Source: CAWDDA01 sp963813345
GTDB taxonomy: Bacteria > Acidobacteriota > Blastocatellia > RBC074
Reading direction: 5' to 3'
Length of the DNA: 64,000 nucleotides
Assembly: GCA_963813345.1 (NCBI GenBank)
Contig: CAWEYR010000030.1
Coordinates: 186,001 to 250,000, forward strand
A program made the position numbers and the translations under genes. Positions 35,965 to 45,054 of this stretch are shown here, piece after piece. Under the pieces are notes generated by a model, which saw only the letters and a list, made by a program, of their open reading frames with translations, was not told the origin of the DNA and searched no databases. The number at the start of each line of letters is the position of its first letter. Positions within the stretch are counted from its first letter, which is position 1.

Positions 35965-36587
35965 ACACGCTCCATAAATCTTCGAAGGGCGTTTCGGAGT
36001 GACGAGTTCGAAGTTCTGAACGACCTTACAAACTTCAGAGTGGTTATCGGGCGGGCAAGAAGCACACGTGACAGTCGGGTTCTATCAAGTGTTCCATCTG
36101 GCTGAATCGCGAGGTTGAAATCCGGCAGGTCGTCTGCTGCGTCGTCTGAGATCACACGCAATACTGCCGCGGGTACGCCTGCCTGCCGGCATACATTCAG
36201 CAACTGAAAAGTCTCCATATCCACGACATCAGCCTGATGCTGGTTCCGAAGAGCCTTCTTATCGGCTGCCCTTACTACTACCTGTGGCACCGTCAATCCG
36301 TTTACGCGAACCCATTCGGTCGGGCCGGGGATTGGCTCGCAATCAAACGAGTCTCCATTCAGGTTGGTGGATTTGTTGTAGACGACGATGTCGCCAATCT
36401 TCAACCGGCTGTCGAGAGCGCCGGCGAATCCTGTGATCAGAATGAGATCGCAATCGGGGATAGATGCTTGTGAGATATTCGGGGCTCCGATTCCTACCTG
36501 GATAATCGGCACTGAGGGCATAGCCTCTCGAGCAATGCGGCGCTCGGCGCTCGTAGCCACGACAACACAAAGGCGTAGTCTATTCAT
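35946..36587 (-). CDS. MTA/SAH-nucleosidase-like phosphorylase superfamily protein
   Basis: 213 residues, ATG 36587 (MNRLRLCVVVATSAERRIA). Seen: IIQVGIGAPNIS, DLILITGFAGALDSRLKIGDIVVYN, and VDMETFQLLNVCRQAGVP containing the conserved M-E ribose-binding pair, then VLRVISDDAADDLP with the catalytic-Asp region. These are hallmarks of the purine nucleoside phosphorylase/MTAN superfamily. HpnG-type hopanoid phosphorylases belong here too, but no hopanoid gene is near. The start lies seven bases after the stop of the kinase fusion gene, so they share a transcript. Confidence 0.78.
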   Translation of the reverse strand: MNRLRLCVVVATSAERRIAREAMPSVPIIQVGIGAPNISQASIPDCDLILITGFAGALDSRLKIGDIVVYNKSTNLNGDSFDCEPIPGPTEWVRVNGLTVPQVVVRAADKKALRNQHQADVVDMETFQLLNVCRQAGVPAAVLRVISDDAADDLPDFNLAIQPDGTLDRTRLSRVLLARPITTLKFVRSFRTSNSSLRNALRRFMERVNATPS

Positions 36588-36593
36588 CGCAGG

Positions 36594-39351
36594 TCATCGC
36601 ATGGCCGTGAACAATCTCCATTCACCGGGGATTCCGGGCAGGATTCTCGAACCTCGATCTTCGAATCTGAGACCCGAGCCGGCAACCAGATCCTTGACCG
36701 TGCCTGAGACGAGGACTTCTCCAGGTGCAGCGTGGATCGAGAGTTGCTCACCGATGCGCACCGCCAGGCCACGTACAGTCTCGTCCGCGATTTCGCACTC
36801 GCCGGTATGCAGGCCGCACTGAATGACTATGCCAAGCCGTCGTGCCGCATCGCTGATTGCAATGGCGGCGCGAACTGCGCGAGCCGGTCCGTCAAACGTG
36901 GCGGTGAGCGATCCATCTTCGTGTCGAATCCGGCGGCCGTTGAAAAGCTCGAGCTCCCTCCGCGCATGTTCTCTCAAATGTTCAAGGAGCTCAGTCGGTT
37001 TCTGAATCGAGGATATACGGGTGACGAGGACCGTAGCCAGCGTTGTATCCCTGACAATCGGATGCCGGACACCTGTCAGGAACTCTTCGATCTCGTCGAG
37101 GATCGCATCCTGATCACCGACAAAAGGCAGATGGTCCGAGCCCGGGAAGCTCAACCATCTTTGCTCCGGGAATCTGGCTCGCGACGAATCGGCCTTCTTC
37201 GACCTTGCAGACATCATCGGCAACGCGGTGAATTATCAATGCAGGCACGCGGATCGATGGCAGCACCTGTCTGACATCGATTTCAGCATTCATCTGCGTC
37301 AATCCCAGTGCTGCTCCCGGGCTGGCTCCCATACGCAGATAGGTTGACCACCATTCACGGAACTTCTGATCACCGGCCAGCGTCGGTGCGCGCTCGTCGA
37401 TGCCAACCGGACCTCCCCAGTCTTTGCGAATCTCTTCAAAGAAATGAGCGCGCTCGTCCGCAGTTGGCGCCCACGGATATTCCGGATCACGAATTCGCTT
37501 GGCATAGGTGCCGATCATAACAAGAGCGGTCACTTTTTCGGGGTAGGTTGCGGCAAAAAGGCTGCATAACGGGCCGCCCTCTGAGACTCCACACAACACG
37601 GCGTGTTCGGAACCTACTGCGTCGAGCACTGCGCGCACATCATCCATGCGCTGTTCGAGAGTCGGCAACGCGTCCATAGGAACGCGGTCCGAGAGACCTG
37701 TGCCGCGCTTGTCGAAAATAATCAGTCTCGAAAACGAAGCAAGCCTTGAAAGAAACTTCGCGAAATGAGGCTCTGCCCAGAAGTATTCAAGGTGCGAGAC
37801 CCATCCCATGACAAAGACCAGGTCGATAGGACCATCACCAACTACCTGGTAGGCAATATTGACGTCACCACTGCGCGCGTAGCGGACCTCTGGCGTGGAA
37901 ACAAGCTGCCGTTGAGATTCGCGCGCGGTGAAATCGCCGATTTCCAGTTCGCGACTGAGTCTTTTCAGATCGACCAACACTGGCTCTATAGTCTGATACC
38001 GGTCGCGTGGTTCCTTGCTGAGCATTCTCGAAACGATCGGCTCGAGCGACGGAGGCACATCGGGCCGAACCGAGCCAAGCGGTGGAGCATCGTGACCGAG
38101 AAGACTCAAGAGAACATCTGTTCGAGTGTCGCCTCTGAACGGTGGATAGCCTGCGATCATTTCGTAGATCACAACCCCGAGTGAGAAAACATCGCTGCGT
38201 GCGTCCACTTTCAGTCCACGGGCCTGCTCGGGTGACATGTAATCGAGCGTGCCCATGATGAATCCCGAATCGGTTTGTGTGGCAACAGATGAACTGGGAG
38301 ACCGCAGGAACTGCGAAGATCCTGAAGATCCTGAAGATCCTGAGGACCCAGAAGGTCGCGAAGGTTGCGGAGATCCGGGAGACTGCGAAGATTGCGTCGC
38401 CGAAGTCTCGGCATCCTGCATTGCTGGTTTCGGTTCTGTGAGTTTTGCAACACCGAAATCGAGGAGCTTCACGTAGCCGTCGGGCCTCACCATTATGTTG
38501 CCAGGTTTGATATCACGATGGACGATTCCGCTCGCATGCGCGGCGAAGAGCGCGCTCGCGATTTGAGTTGCGATGTCACACGCGACGGCGATTTCTATCG
38601 GACCCGCACCTATTCGCTGGGAAAGTGTCTCACCTTCGATATACTCGGTTGCAATAAAGTGAAGCCCATCGACGCTCTTGATCTCATAAACCGTCAGAAT
38701 GTTCGGATGATTGAGCGCGGATGCTGCTTTGGCCTCGCGAACAAATCGCCTCAGACTTGCTGCGTCGCGTGTGAACTGTTCTGAGAGCAGCTTGAGTGCC
38801 ACTCGCCTTCCAAGCTCGACGTCACGCGCGAGATACACCTCACCCATTCCGCCGGCGCCAAGCGGCGATATGATCTCGTATCGATCCAGCCGCGCACCGA
38901 TCGCAAGTCTCTCGAGTCTCGGTCCTGTTTTTCGTGCCTTCGCAACACCAGTCGCTCCACCTTGCCGTTCGTCGGTCGTAAACGCATGGATCGTATGTCC
39001 GAATGCCGAAGTCGTCTCGTAACGGACTCTTCTCGCGCGAACGACAAAGCGGTAGCCCCGCTTCGGAACGGTCTCAATGTACTGCCCGCCGTCCTCACGC
39101 TCGCCGAGCGCCTTCCGGATAGTCGAAATGTTTTGGGCGAGGTTGCTCTCCTCGACGTAGGTATCCGGCCAGACGCGCTTCATTAATTCGTCTTTAGACA
39201 TGACATGGCGGCTGTTCTCTACGAGCGCGAGCAGCGTATCAAAGGCTTTTGGGGTGAGGGGGATGCACTTGCTTTCGCGGAGCAGCAAGTGCTCTCGAGG
39301 ATCAAGACGAAACGGTCCAAACTCGTACAACTGACTTGCACTTCTAGACAT
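36594..39351 (-). CDS. Winged-helix / Ser-Thr kinase / alpha-beta hydrolase / cyclase-like fusion, one frameshift
   Basis: About 919 codons. Residues 6-104 are an OmpR/CadC-type winged helix (YEFGPFRLDPREHLLL, ...YIETVPKRGYRF). Residues about 156-425 are a Hanks kinase with LGAGGMGEVYLA, ALKLL, HRDIKPGN, DFGVAK and MSPEQA, all catalytic residues present. Then a Ser/Gly linker within the kinase activation region, an alpha/beta hydrolase with CGVSEGGP nucleophile elbow, and, after a +1 break near 37140 at CCCGGGCTCGGAC, a class III cyclase-like domain (TATFDGPARAVRAAI, LHTGECEIADETVRG). The cyclase lacks the first metal Asp (VTRISS for FTDIVGS). No membrane helix is seen. GTG 39363 is an alternative start. 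The role is signal integration (inference). Confidence 0.85.
38315..38350. repeat. 9-base tandem repeat in the kinase linker
   Basis: GAAGATCCT-type units, about four copies, encode the GSSGSSGSSGSS linker on the minus strand. In-frame unit length means copy-number change would alter linker length only. Confidence 0.85.
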
Positions 39352-39616
39352 ATGAGCTTTCACGCCGGTTGCGAAATTGCTTTCACAAAATTCTCAAGAC
39401 ACTTTCAAGTCAACCGAAAGACTTAAGCCCAGAGCCTCCCCTAGATTGTCACGCAGAATGAGGTCAACGATCAATTCGATGTGGCGCTTTACGAACCGGC
39501 CAAGTCTGTTTCATTGGCCAAATCTGTTTCATTGGATAGCTACGTATTGTGTGAGTCGAGGGGTGGCGATCCGCCTTCGGGCGGCGTCACTCCTGCACGA
39601 AAGGAGTTTTCGCAGT
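39352..39616 (+). promoter_or_regulatory. Divergent control region with tandem CCAA(A/G)TCTGTTTCATTGG
   Basis: The gap between the divergent kinase fusion and FAD-oxidoreductase genes. An 18-base unit, CCAAGTCTGTTTCATTGG then CCAAATCTGTTTCATTGG, is repeated head to tail at about 39500-39535; each unit also has CCAA/TTGG ends, so it looks like a dual operator. A hairpin with GATCCGCCTTCGGGCGG lies at 39569-39585 and AAGGAG at 39601 precedes the start at 39617. No promoter hexamers are convincing. Confidence 0.45.
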
Positions 39617-41032
39617 ATGAGCGACCGAAAGCAGACCCACGCCATAGTAATTGGCGGCAGCGTCGCCGGCTTACTGGCAGCGAGAGTCTTATCTAAATAT
39701 TTTCAACGCGTTACATTGATAGAGCGCGACAAATATCCAAACGCACCTGAACACCGGCCCGGTGTGCCGCAGTCACGTCATCTTCATGCACTCCTGCTTC
39801 GCGGCAAGAGAATTATTGAACGACTCTTCCCTGGTATCTCTGATGAATTGATGAACGCCGGTGCCCTCGAGCTGGACGCCGGGGCTGACTTTGCCTGGTT
39901 GATGGGTTCAGGTTGGGGGATCAGGTACAGATCGGGGATTACCGCTCTCAGTTTCACTCGCAATCTGCTCGATTTCGTGGTTCGACGGCGCATCAGTCAA
40001 ATTTCCAATATCGAGCTTCTTGAAGAATCCGATGTAATCGCACTCAGGGCGACACCGAATGGAGACCGCATAACGGGTGTCACCATTCGTGAAAGGCATG
40101 TCGAGGGGCGTATCAGCAGCACCGGCAGAGATCTCGAAGCTGACCTTGTCGTTGTAGCCAGCGGCCGTAACTCGAAACTCTCGGAGTGGCTGGTTCAGCT
40201 CGGTTACGATGCGCCGGAAGAGAGTTACGTGAATGCGAATGTTGGATACGCGAGCCGGTTCTACAGCATCCCCGACCAATTGGAATCTGATTGGAAAGCA
40301 ATCTTCCTGCAGGCTCGCCCGCCCGAGCGAACAAGAGGCGGAATCCTGTTTCCGGTTGAAGGCAATCGTTGGATGGTCACTCTCATGGGTGGCGATCGAG
40401 ATTTTCCGCCAGTCGATGAGGAAGGATTCAATGATTTCGTGCGCAGCCTGCCTTCGAGCGAACTTTACGAGGCACTGAAGAACGCCAAAGCTCTAACGCC
40501 GGTTTCGGGATATCGAAACATGGAAAACCGCGTACGTCACTTCGAAAAAATGCGCCGCTGGCCACAAAGACTGGTCGCGCTTGGCGATGGTGTTTGCGCT
40601 TTTAACCCGGTCTACGGACAGGGGATGACCATGGCGGCAATTGGCGCCGAGCTGCTCGACAAGATGATCGGCAGGCGTGGGATCGACGGGATCGGAAAAG
40701 TGTTTCAGAAAGCACTCGCCAAAGAGAACCACGCTCCGTGGATGCTGGCTACTGGAGAGGATTTCAGATATCGGACTGCTCAAGGAGCGAAACCAGGCTC
40801 AATGCTCAAATTCATGCACTGGTATCTCGATCGAGTGTTTGAGCTCTCAACGAGAGACACGATAGTGCGGCAACGCTTCTTTGAGGTGCATCAGATGATC
40901 AAACCGGCGGCCGCATTGTTTGCACCAGGTGTAGCGTTGCGAGTGATGATGGCAGCGATCGCGCCAGTTCAGGCAAAAGCGGCTCACGTTCGGAAAGCAC
41001 GACCACTGAGATCACAGACCACAGGAGACTGA
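39617..41032 (+). CDS. FAD-dependent oxidoreductase (monooxygenase/geranylgeranyl-reductase-like)
   Basis: About 471 residues from ATG 39617 (MSDRKQTHAIVIGGSVAGLL), chosen because AAGGAG lies 11 bases before it and the dinucleotide-binding GGSVAGLLAARVL is right at the N-terminus. Further FAD features are ERDKYP with the acidic ribose contact, ADLVVVASGRNSKL and VALGDGVCAFNPVYGQGMTMA. This is the PHBH-like flavin group, in which polyketide and isoprenoid tailoring enzymes and hydroxylases fall. Substrate unknown; no pathway neighbours. Confidence 0.85.
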   Translation: MSDRKQTHAIVIGGSVAGLLAARVLSKYFQRVTLIERDKYPNAPEHRPGVPQSRHLHALLLRGKRIIERLFPGISDELMNAGALELDAGADFAWLMGSGWGIRYRSGITALSFTRNLLDFVVRRRISQISNIELLEESDVIALRATPNGDRITGVTIRERHVEGRISSTGRDLEADLVVVASGRNSKLSEWLVQLGYDAPEESYVNANVGYASRFYSIPDQLESDWKAIFLQARPPERTRGGILFPVEGNRWMVTLMGGDRDFPPVDEEGFNDFVRSLPSSELYEALKNAKALTPVSGYRNMENRVRHFEKMRRWPQRLVALGDGVCAFNPVYGQGMTMAAIGAELLDKMIGRRGIDGIGKVFQKALAKENHAPWMLATGEDFRYRTAQGAKPGSMLKFMHWYLDRVFELSTRDTIVRQRFFEVHQMIKPAAALFAPGVALRVMMAAIAPVQAKAAHVRKARPLRSQTTGD

Positions 41033-41362
41033 AAGTCACCGCCTGGGAGCGCATGCCGTACCGCCTAGCCACGGGAGGACGATTTGTCATTTGAGACTTA
41101 AGATTTGTCATTTGTCATCGATCAGCAGGCGACCTGAAGAAAATGAGAAATCTCGAATCTCAAATCACTGGTCGAGAGCGAATGATAGTCAACGCAGAGA
41201 GCGTCAGAGTCGGAGACGCATGATGAACCTGTGATGGCGGTTTTCCGGCTAGCGTTGCTCTCGCGTCTTACTATACTTCGCTCTCCGGCGCCGAGCTTCT
41301 TCGCGCTACCCAGGCGTTCCCAGGGCTTGCCCTTCTGACACTGCGTTGCTAGCTTCTAGCTC
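41033..41362. repeat. Gene-free stretch with degenerate repeats
   Basis: 330 bases without a supported gene. CTGGGAGCGC (family G) and GTACCGCC (family B) fragments lie at 41042-41063, and TTGTCATTTG units (family E) at 41082-41117 have a weak inverse AAATCTCGAATCTCAAAT at 41147-41164. The promoter for the TPR gene presumably lies in 41240-41360. Confidence 0.6.
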
Positions 41363-42046
41363 ATGCCGCTGCTGGCAACCTTTCTCTTCATCCTATTTCT
41401 TCAAACGCCTGATGCCATCGAGCGGGCCGACCGGCTCTTTTCCTACGGCGAGAATCCGGCGCGGGATCGCGAAGCGTTTGCGATCCTCCAGAATGCGGTA
41501 ACTGCAAGCGCGGGCTCGAGCGACTATCAGCTATTATGGCGAGCGGCGAGAGCGGCCTACTACACAGGCAACTACGAGAAAGCCATAGCCAACGCAGAGA
41601 GCGCGGTGCGCATCGATGCTAAGCGACCGGAGGGGCATTTCTGGCTTGGAGCCGCATACGGCGGAGTCGCGGAGAAGCGCGGTATGTTCAAGGCACTTTC
41701 GCTCATAGGCAAGGTTCGTTCTGAAATGGAGACGGTGGTTCGCATCGCCCCGGCATACGAAGATGCTCGCGCTTACATGGCGCTCTGCGAGCTTGACAGG
41801 CAGCTTCCGCGGCTACTTGGAGGGAACGCGAAGCGGGCGGTCACTTACTGTGAACAGGGCATCAGGCTTGCTCCGTCGAATCTCGAGCTCAAGCTCGCGC
41901 TTGCGCGAGCATACGAAGAGGTGGGTCGCCGTGCGGACGCGCGCAAGCAGCTCGAAGAGCTTCTGTCGCTGCCGGTAAACCCGCTGCGAGCAAGCTACGA
42001 TCGCGGTGTAAAGGAGGAGGCGCGCCGGTTGGTACCAAAGCTCTAA
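41363..42046 (+). CDS. TPR-repeat protein with signal-like N-terminus
   Basis: 227 residues. A short hydrophobic start (MPLLATFLFILFLQT) precedes TPR-type helix pairs: LLWRAARAAYYTGNYEKAIANAESAVRID, MALCELDRQLPRLLGGNAKRAV and LELKLALARAYEEVGRRADARKQLEEL, shown here in part. The arrangement resembles TatT-like TRAP-associated or general scaffolding TPR proteins. It precedes the histidine kinase by 17 bases and may be a sensory or signalling partner. Confidence 0.78.
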   Translation: MPLLATFLFILFLQTPDAIERADRLFSYGENPARDREAFAILQNAVTASAGSSDYQLLWRAARAAYYTGNYEKAIANAESAVRIDAKRPEGHFWLGAAYGGVAEKRGMFKALSLIGKVRSEMETVVRIAPAYEDARAYMALCELDRQLPRLLGGNAKRAVTYCEQGIRLAPSNLELKLALARAYEEVGRRADARKQLEELLSLPVNPLRASYDRGVKEEARRLVPKL

Positions 42047-42063
42047 GAAGTTCTTAGCGGCCT

Positions 42064-43562
42064 ATGTGGAATCCTCTCTCAAGCTTTCGATCCCAGATGA
42101 TCGCCTTCCTGACGATCACGCTCGTCGTGACTGCAGTGGTGCTCTCGCTCGTCAATCAAAGGCTCGAGGAGCGAACGACGAGCCAGGTTGATGAGTATAT
42201 ACAGGCAATCACGCTCGCCAACGATGCTGTCTTCGAGTCGTTTGCGAAAGGACAATATCTGGCGGAAGTACTCAAGGACCCGGCGCGCAGGCAGCTGGAA
42301 GTCAGCAATCAAAGCATCATTCGTCACATACTGATTCTCGAAGAGGACGGCACCGTTTACGACAGCACCGAGAAGAATGAAATCGGTGCAAGGATTGCCT
42401 CTCAGACGCACGATCTGCCGCCGTTGCTGCGCGGTGATTTGAAGCTCAATGAGCGCACGGGAAAGAGCGAAGGTCTAAGGTCGATGGCCACGACGATTGA
42501 CACTGAAAAGGCGCGCCGGACGATCATCGTCGTCATCTCGATGGATCGCCTTCAACGGATCAAGGATGAAGCAGGCCGCGCCCGGCTCATTAGCCTTGCC
42601 GGGATCGGCGCTGTACTGATTCTGCTGATAGCCTGGTTCAGCCGGCATGCGACTCGCCCGATCAGCAGTCTGGCCGAAGCAGCGCGCCGCGTCGCATCGG
42701 GCGATCTCGACTTCGAAGTCGAGGTCAACCCGAGCGGTGAAGTTGGCGCGCTTGGGAAGACATTCAACGAGATGCTGGCTGACTTGCGCCGCAAACGCGA
42801 GCTGGAAGAGCAGCTCAAACGCGCTGAACACTCGGCAGTCGTTGGCCGTCTGGCTTCCGGAATTGCGCATGAGATCCGAAATCCCCTCAACTTCATAAAC
42901 CTTTCGATCGATCATCTGCGAGAGCGGCTTTCAGCGACGGCGTCAGACTCACGGGAATCACGAACCGAGTTCGCTCGAATACTAGGCATGATCAAGGACG
43001 AGATCGGGCGGTTGAATCATATGGTCAGCAATTTTCTGAGTTACGGCCGTCCGGCACGGTTCAAGCTCCGCGAGCTTGACGCCAGCACGCTGATAGGCGA
43101 GATTGCAGGATCTGGTTCGTGCCCAGGCTGAAGAGCAGCATGTTGGCCTTGAAGTGTACGTCGAGGGCGATGGCTCGACGATCTTCGAAGGTGATGCCGA
43201 ACAGCTGAAAACGTGTTTCTCGAACCTGGTGATCAACGCGATCCAGGCTATGCCGGATGGCGGGCGAATGACGATTACGCTCCGCCCGGGCGAGCACGAT
43301 CAGGTGATCGAATTCTCGGATACCGGCTCCGGGATTGCTCGCAGAAGCTATTCAGCAGATATTCGAGCCCTACTATTCAACCAAGGAAACGGGCATCGGT
43401 CTTGGTCTACCGCTGACGCGCAAGATTATCGAAGAACACGGCGGCAAGATTGAAGTGACGAGCGAACTTGGTGTGGGATCGACTTTCAAAGTAACTCTGC
43501 CTCGCGAACCGCAGGCAGCCGCCGTTTCGACATATACAAATCAGATAGCGGAGCCAGGATGA
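42064..43562 (+). CDS. NtrB-like membrane sensor histidine kinase, two frameshifts
   Basis: About 499 residues. TM1 (MIAFLTITLVVTAVVLSLV), a periplasmic sensor of roughly 130 residues, TM2 (LAGIGAVLILLIAWF), a HAMP domain (TRPISSLAEAARRVASGDLDF), then the H-box GIAHEIRNPLNFI with phospho-His. The frame shifts +1 near 43113 (LIGEI, then QDLVRAQAEEQ) and again +1 near 43343 (DTGSGIA, then EAIQQIFEPYYSTKE). N-box NLVINAIQAM, G1 DTGSG and G2 GIGLGLPLTRKII complete the ATPase domain. It overlaps the response-regulator gene by ATGA, so the two form a pair. Confidence 0.88.
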
Positions 43563-44905
43563 ACCCGAGAAGAATTCTTGTAGTAGATGATGAAAAGAAC
43601 CAGCGCGATATTCTCCAGATGATTCTTTCAGGCGAACGCGATGCCGCAGGCGATGCGCTCTATGATGTCACGATTGCGAGCTCGGGCCAGGAAGCTCTGA
43701 AACGATTCAAACACGAACGATTCGATCTGGTGCTGACCGATCTGAAAATGCCCGGGATGGACGGGATTCAGTTGCTCAACGACTTGTCTCAGATCGAAAG
43801 CGCAACTCCAGTGATTCTCATGACCGCCCACGGTTCGATCGATTCGGTCAAGGAAGCCCTGAGGGGAGGGGCGTTTGACTACCTCGAGAAACCGCTCGAT
43901 CGGACCAAGCTGTTGTCCGTGATTCGCGATGCCGTTTCGCGCATGCGAGCGGTCGATGAAGAAATCATTGGCGTGTCGGAATCGATGGAACGCGTCAAGA
44001 AGATGATCGTCAAAGTTGCCGGTTCGAGTTCGACAGTATTGATTCGTGGTGAATCGGGGACCGGGAAAGAGCGAATCGCGCGCGCAATTCACAAAGCCAG
44101 CCCGCGTGCTGCTGAGCGCTTTCAAGCCGTCAATTGCGCGGCTATCAACGAAAATCTTCTCGAATCAGAACTCTTTGGCCATGAGAAGGGTGCATTCACG
44201 GGTGCGGTGTCAGAAAAGAAAGGGCTCTTCGAGATTTCTGACAAGGGCACTTTGTTGCTTGATGAGATTGGTGATTTGAATGTAGGCATGCAGGCCAAGC
44301 TGCTGCGTGCCCTTCAGGAAAAGGAGATCCAGCGCGTCGGCGGGACCCGGCCGATAAAGATTGATGTGCGCGTGCTGGCGGCAACCAATCGCGAGCTGGA
44401 AGCGATGGTCAAGGACAATCGTTTTCGCGAGGACCTCTATTACCGGCTGAACGTGATACCAATCAATGTGCCTCCTCTGCGCCAGCGCCGCGAAGACGTC
44501 GATGTGCTCATCGATTACTTTCTCAACAAACACGCGACCTCCGCTGCGCGGCACATCAAGGTGTCGGGTGAGGCTCGCAAAGTGCTTTTGGATTACGCAT
44601 GGCCGGGAAATGTGAGACAGCTCGAATCTGCAATCGAACGCGCGCTGCTGCTGGCCGAAGGCGACGAAATCACCCTCGAGGACCTGCCGCTCGAGATCCG
44701 GCAGACGACACCCGCTCAGGCAGTCGGCGGATTCAAACTTCCGCCTGAAGGCATTTCTTTCGAGGATCTCGAACGTTCATTGATCATCCAGGCAATGGAA
44801 CAGACAGGCTGGAACATCACTCGCGCCGCAAAGCTTCTCGGGCTGTCGTTCCGAACGATGCAGTACCGCCTGGATAAATTCGGGATCAAGAAGGCAGGGA
44901 CGTAG
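43559..44905 (+). CDS. NtrC-family sigma-54-dependent response regulator
   Basis: 448 residues. Receiver domain with ILVVDDEKNQRDILQ and the phospho-Asp in LVLTDLKMPGMDG, AAA+ domain with Walker A GESGTGKE, the sigma-54 contact motif GAFTGA, Walker B LLLDEIGD, arginine finger region, and a Fis-type helix-turn-helix (ITRAAKLLGLSFRTMQYRLDK, C-terminal). It is complete and should activate sigma-54 promoters in response to the upstream kinase; targets are unknown. Confidence 0.95.
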   Translation: MNPRRILVVDDEKNQRDILQMILSGERDAAGDALYDVTIASSGQEALKRFKHERFDLVLTDLKMPGMDGIQLLNDLSQIESATPVILMTAHGSIDSVKEALRGGAFDYLEKPLDRTKLLSVIRDAVSRMRAVDEEIIGVSESMERVKKMIVKVAGSSSTVLIRGESGTGKERIARAIHKASPRAAERFQAVNCAAINENLLESELFGHEKGAFTGAVSEKKGLFEISDKGTLLLDEIGDLNVGMQAKLLRALQEKEIQRVGGTRPIKIDVRVLAATNRELEAMVKDNRFREDLYYRLNVIPINVPPLRQRREDVDVLIDYFLNKHATSAARHIKVSGEARKVLLDYAWPGNVRQLESAIERALLLAEGDEITLEDLPLEIRQTTPAQAVGGFKLPPEGISFEDLERSLIIQAMEQTGWNITRAAKLLGLSFRTMQYRLDKFGIKKAGT

Positions 44906-45054
44906 GTAAGCTGTGGCCTGGTGAGCGCCGAGGCTCCGCGTCGCCTTGGCGCGCGGCAGCTGAAGCTTGAACTCACGCATTGTGGCTCACTTAGCTGCCG
45001 CTGCCGCGCAGCGGCAGCGGGCGCTACCCAGGGTACACGTACCTTGGAAATCAC
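44906..45054. repeat. Intergenic hairpins after the response regulator
   Basis: GCTGCCGCTGCCGCGCAGCGGCAG forms a strong hairpin at about 44994-45018, and AGCTGAAGCTTGAACTCA at 44959-44976 is a half copy of family A. The hairpin may cap the two-component transcript, but no T-run follows. Confidence 0.6.

Noticed and set aside
41186..41230. Small gene or duplicated fragment upstream of the TPR gene (shared CAACGCAGAGAGCG)
   Set aside because: Only about 14 bases match the coding region at 41590 and the surroundings do not align; probably chance.
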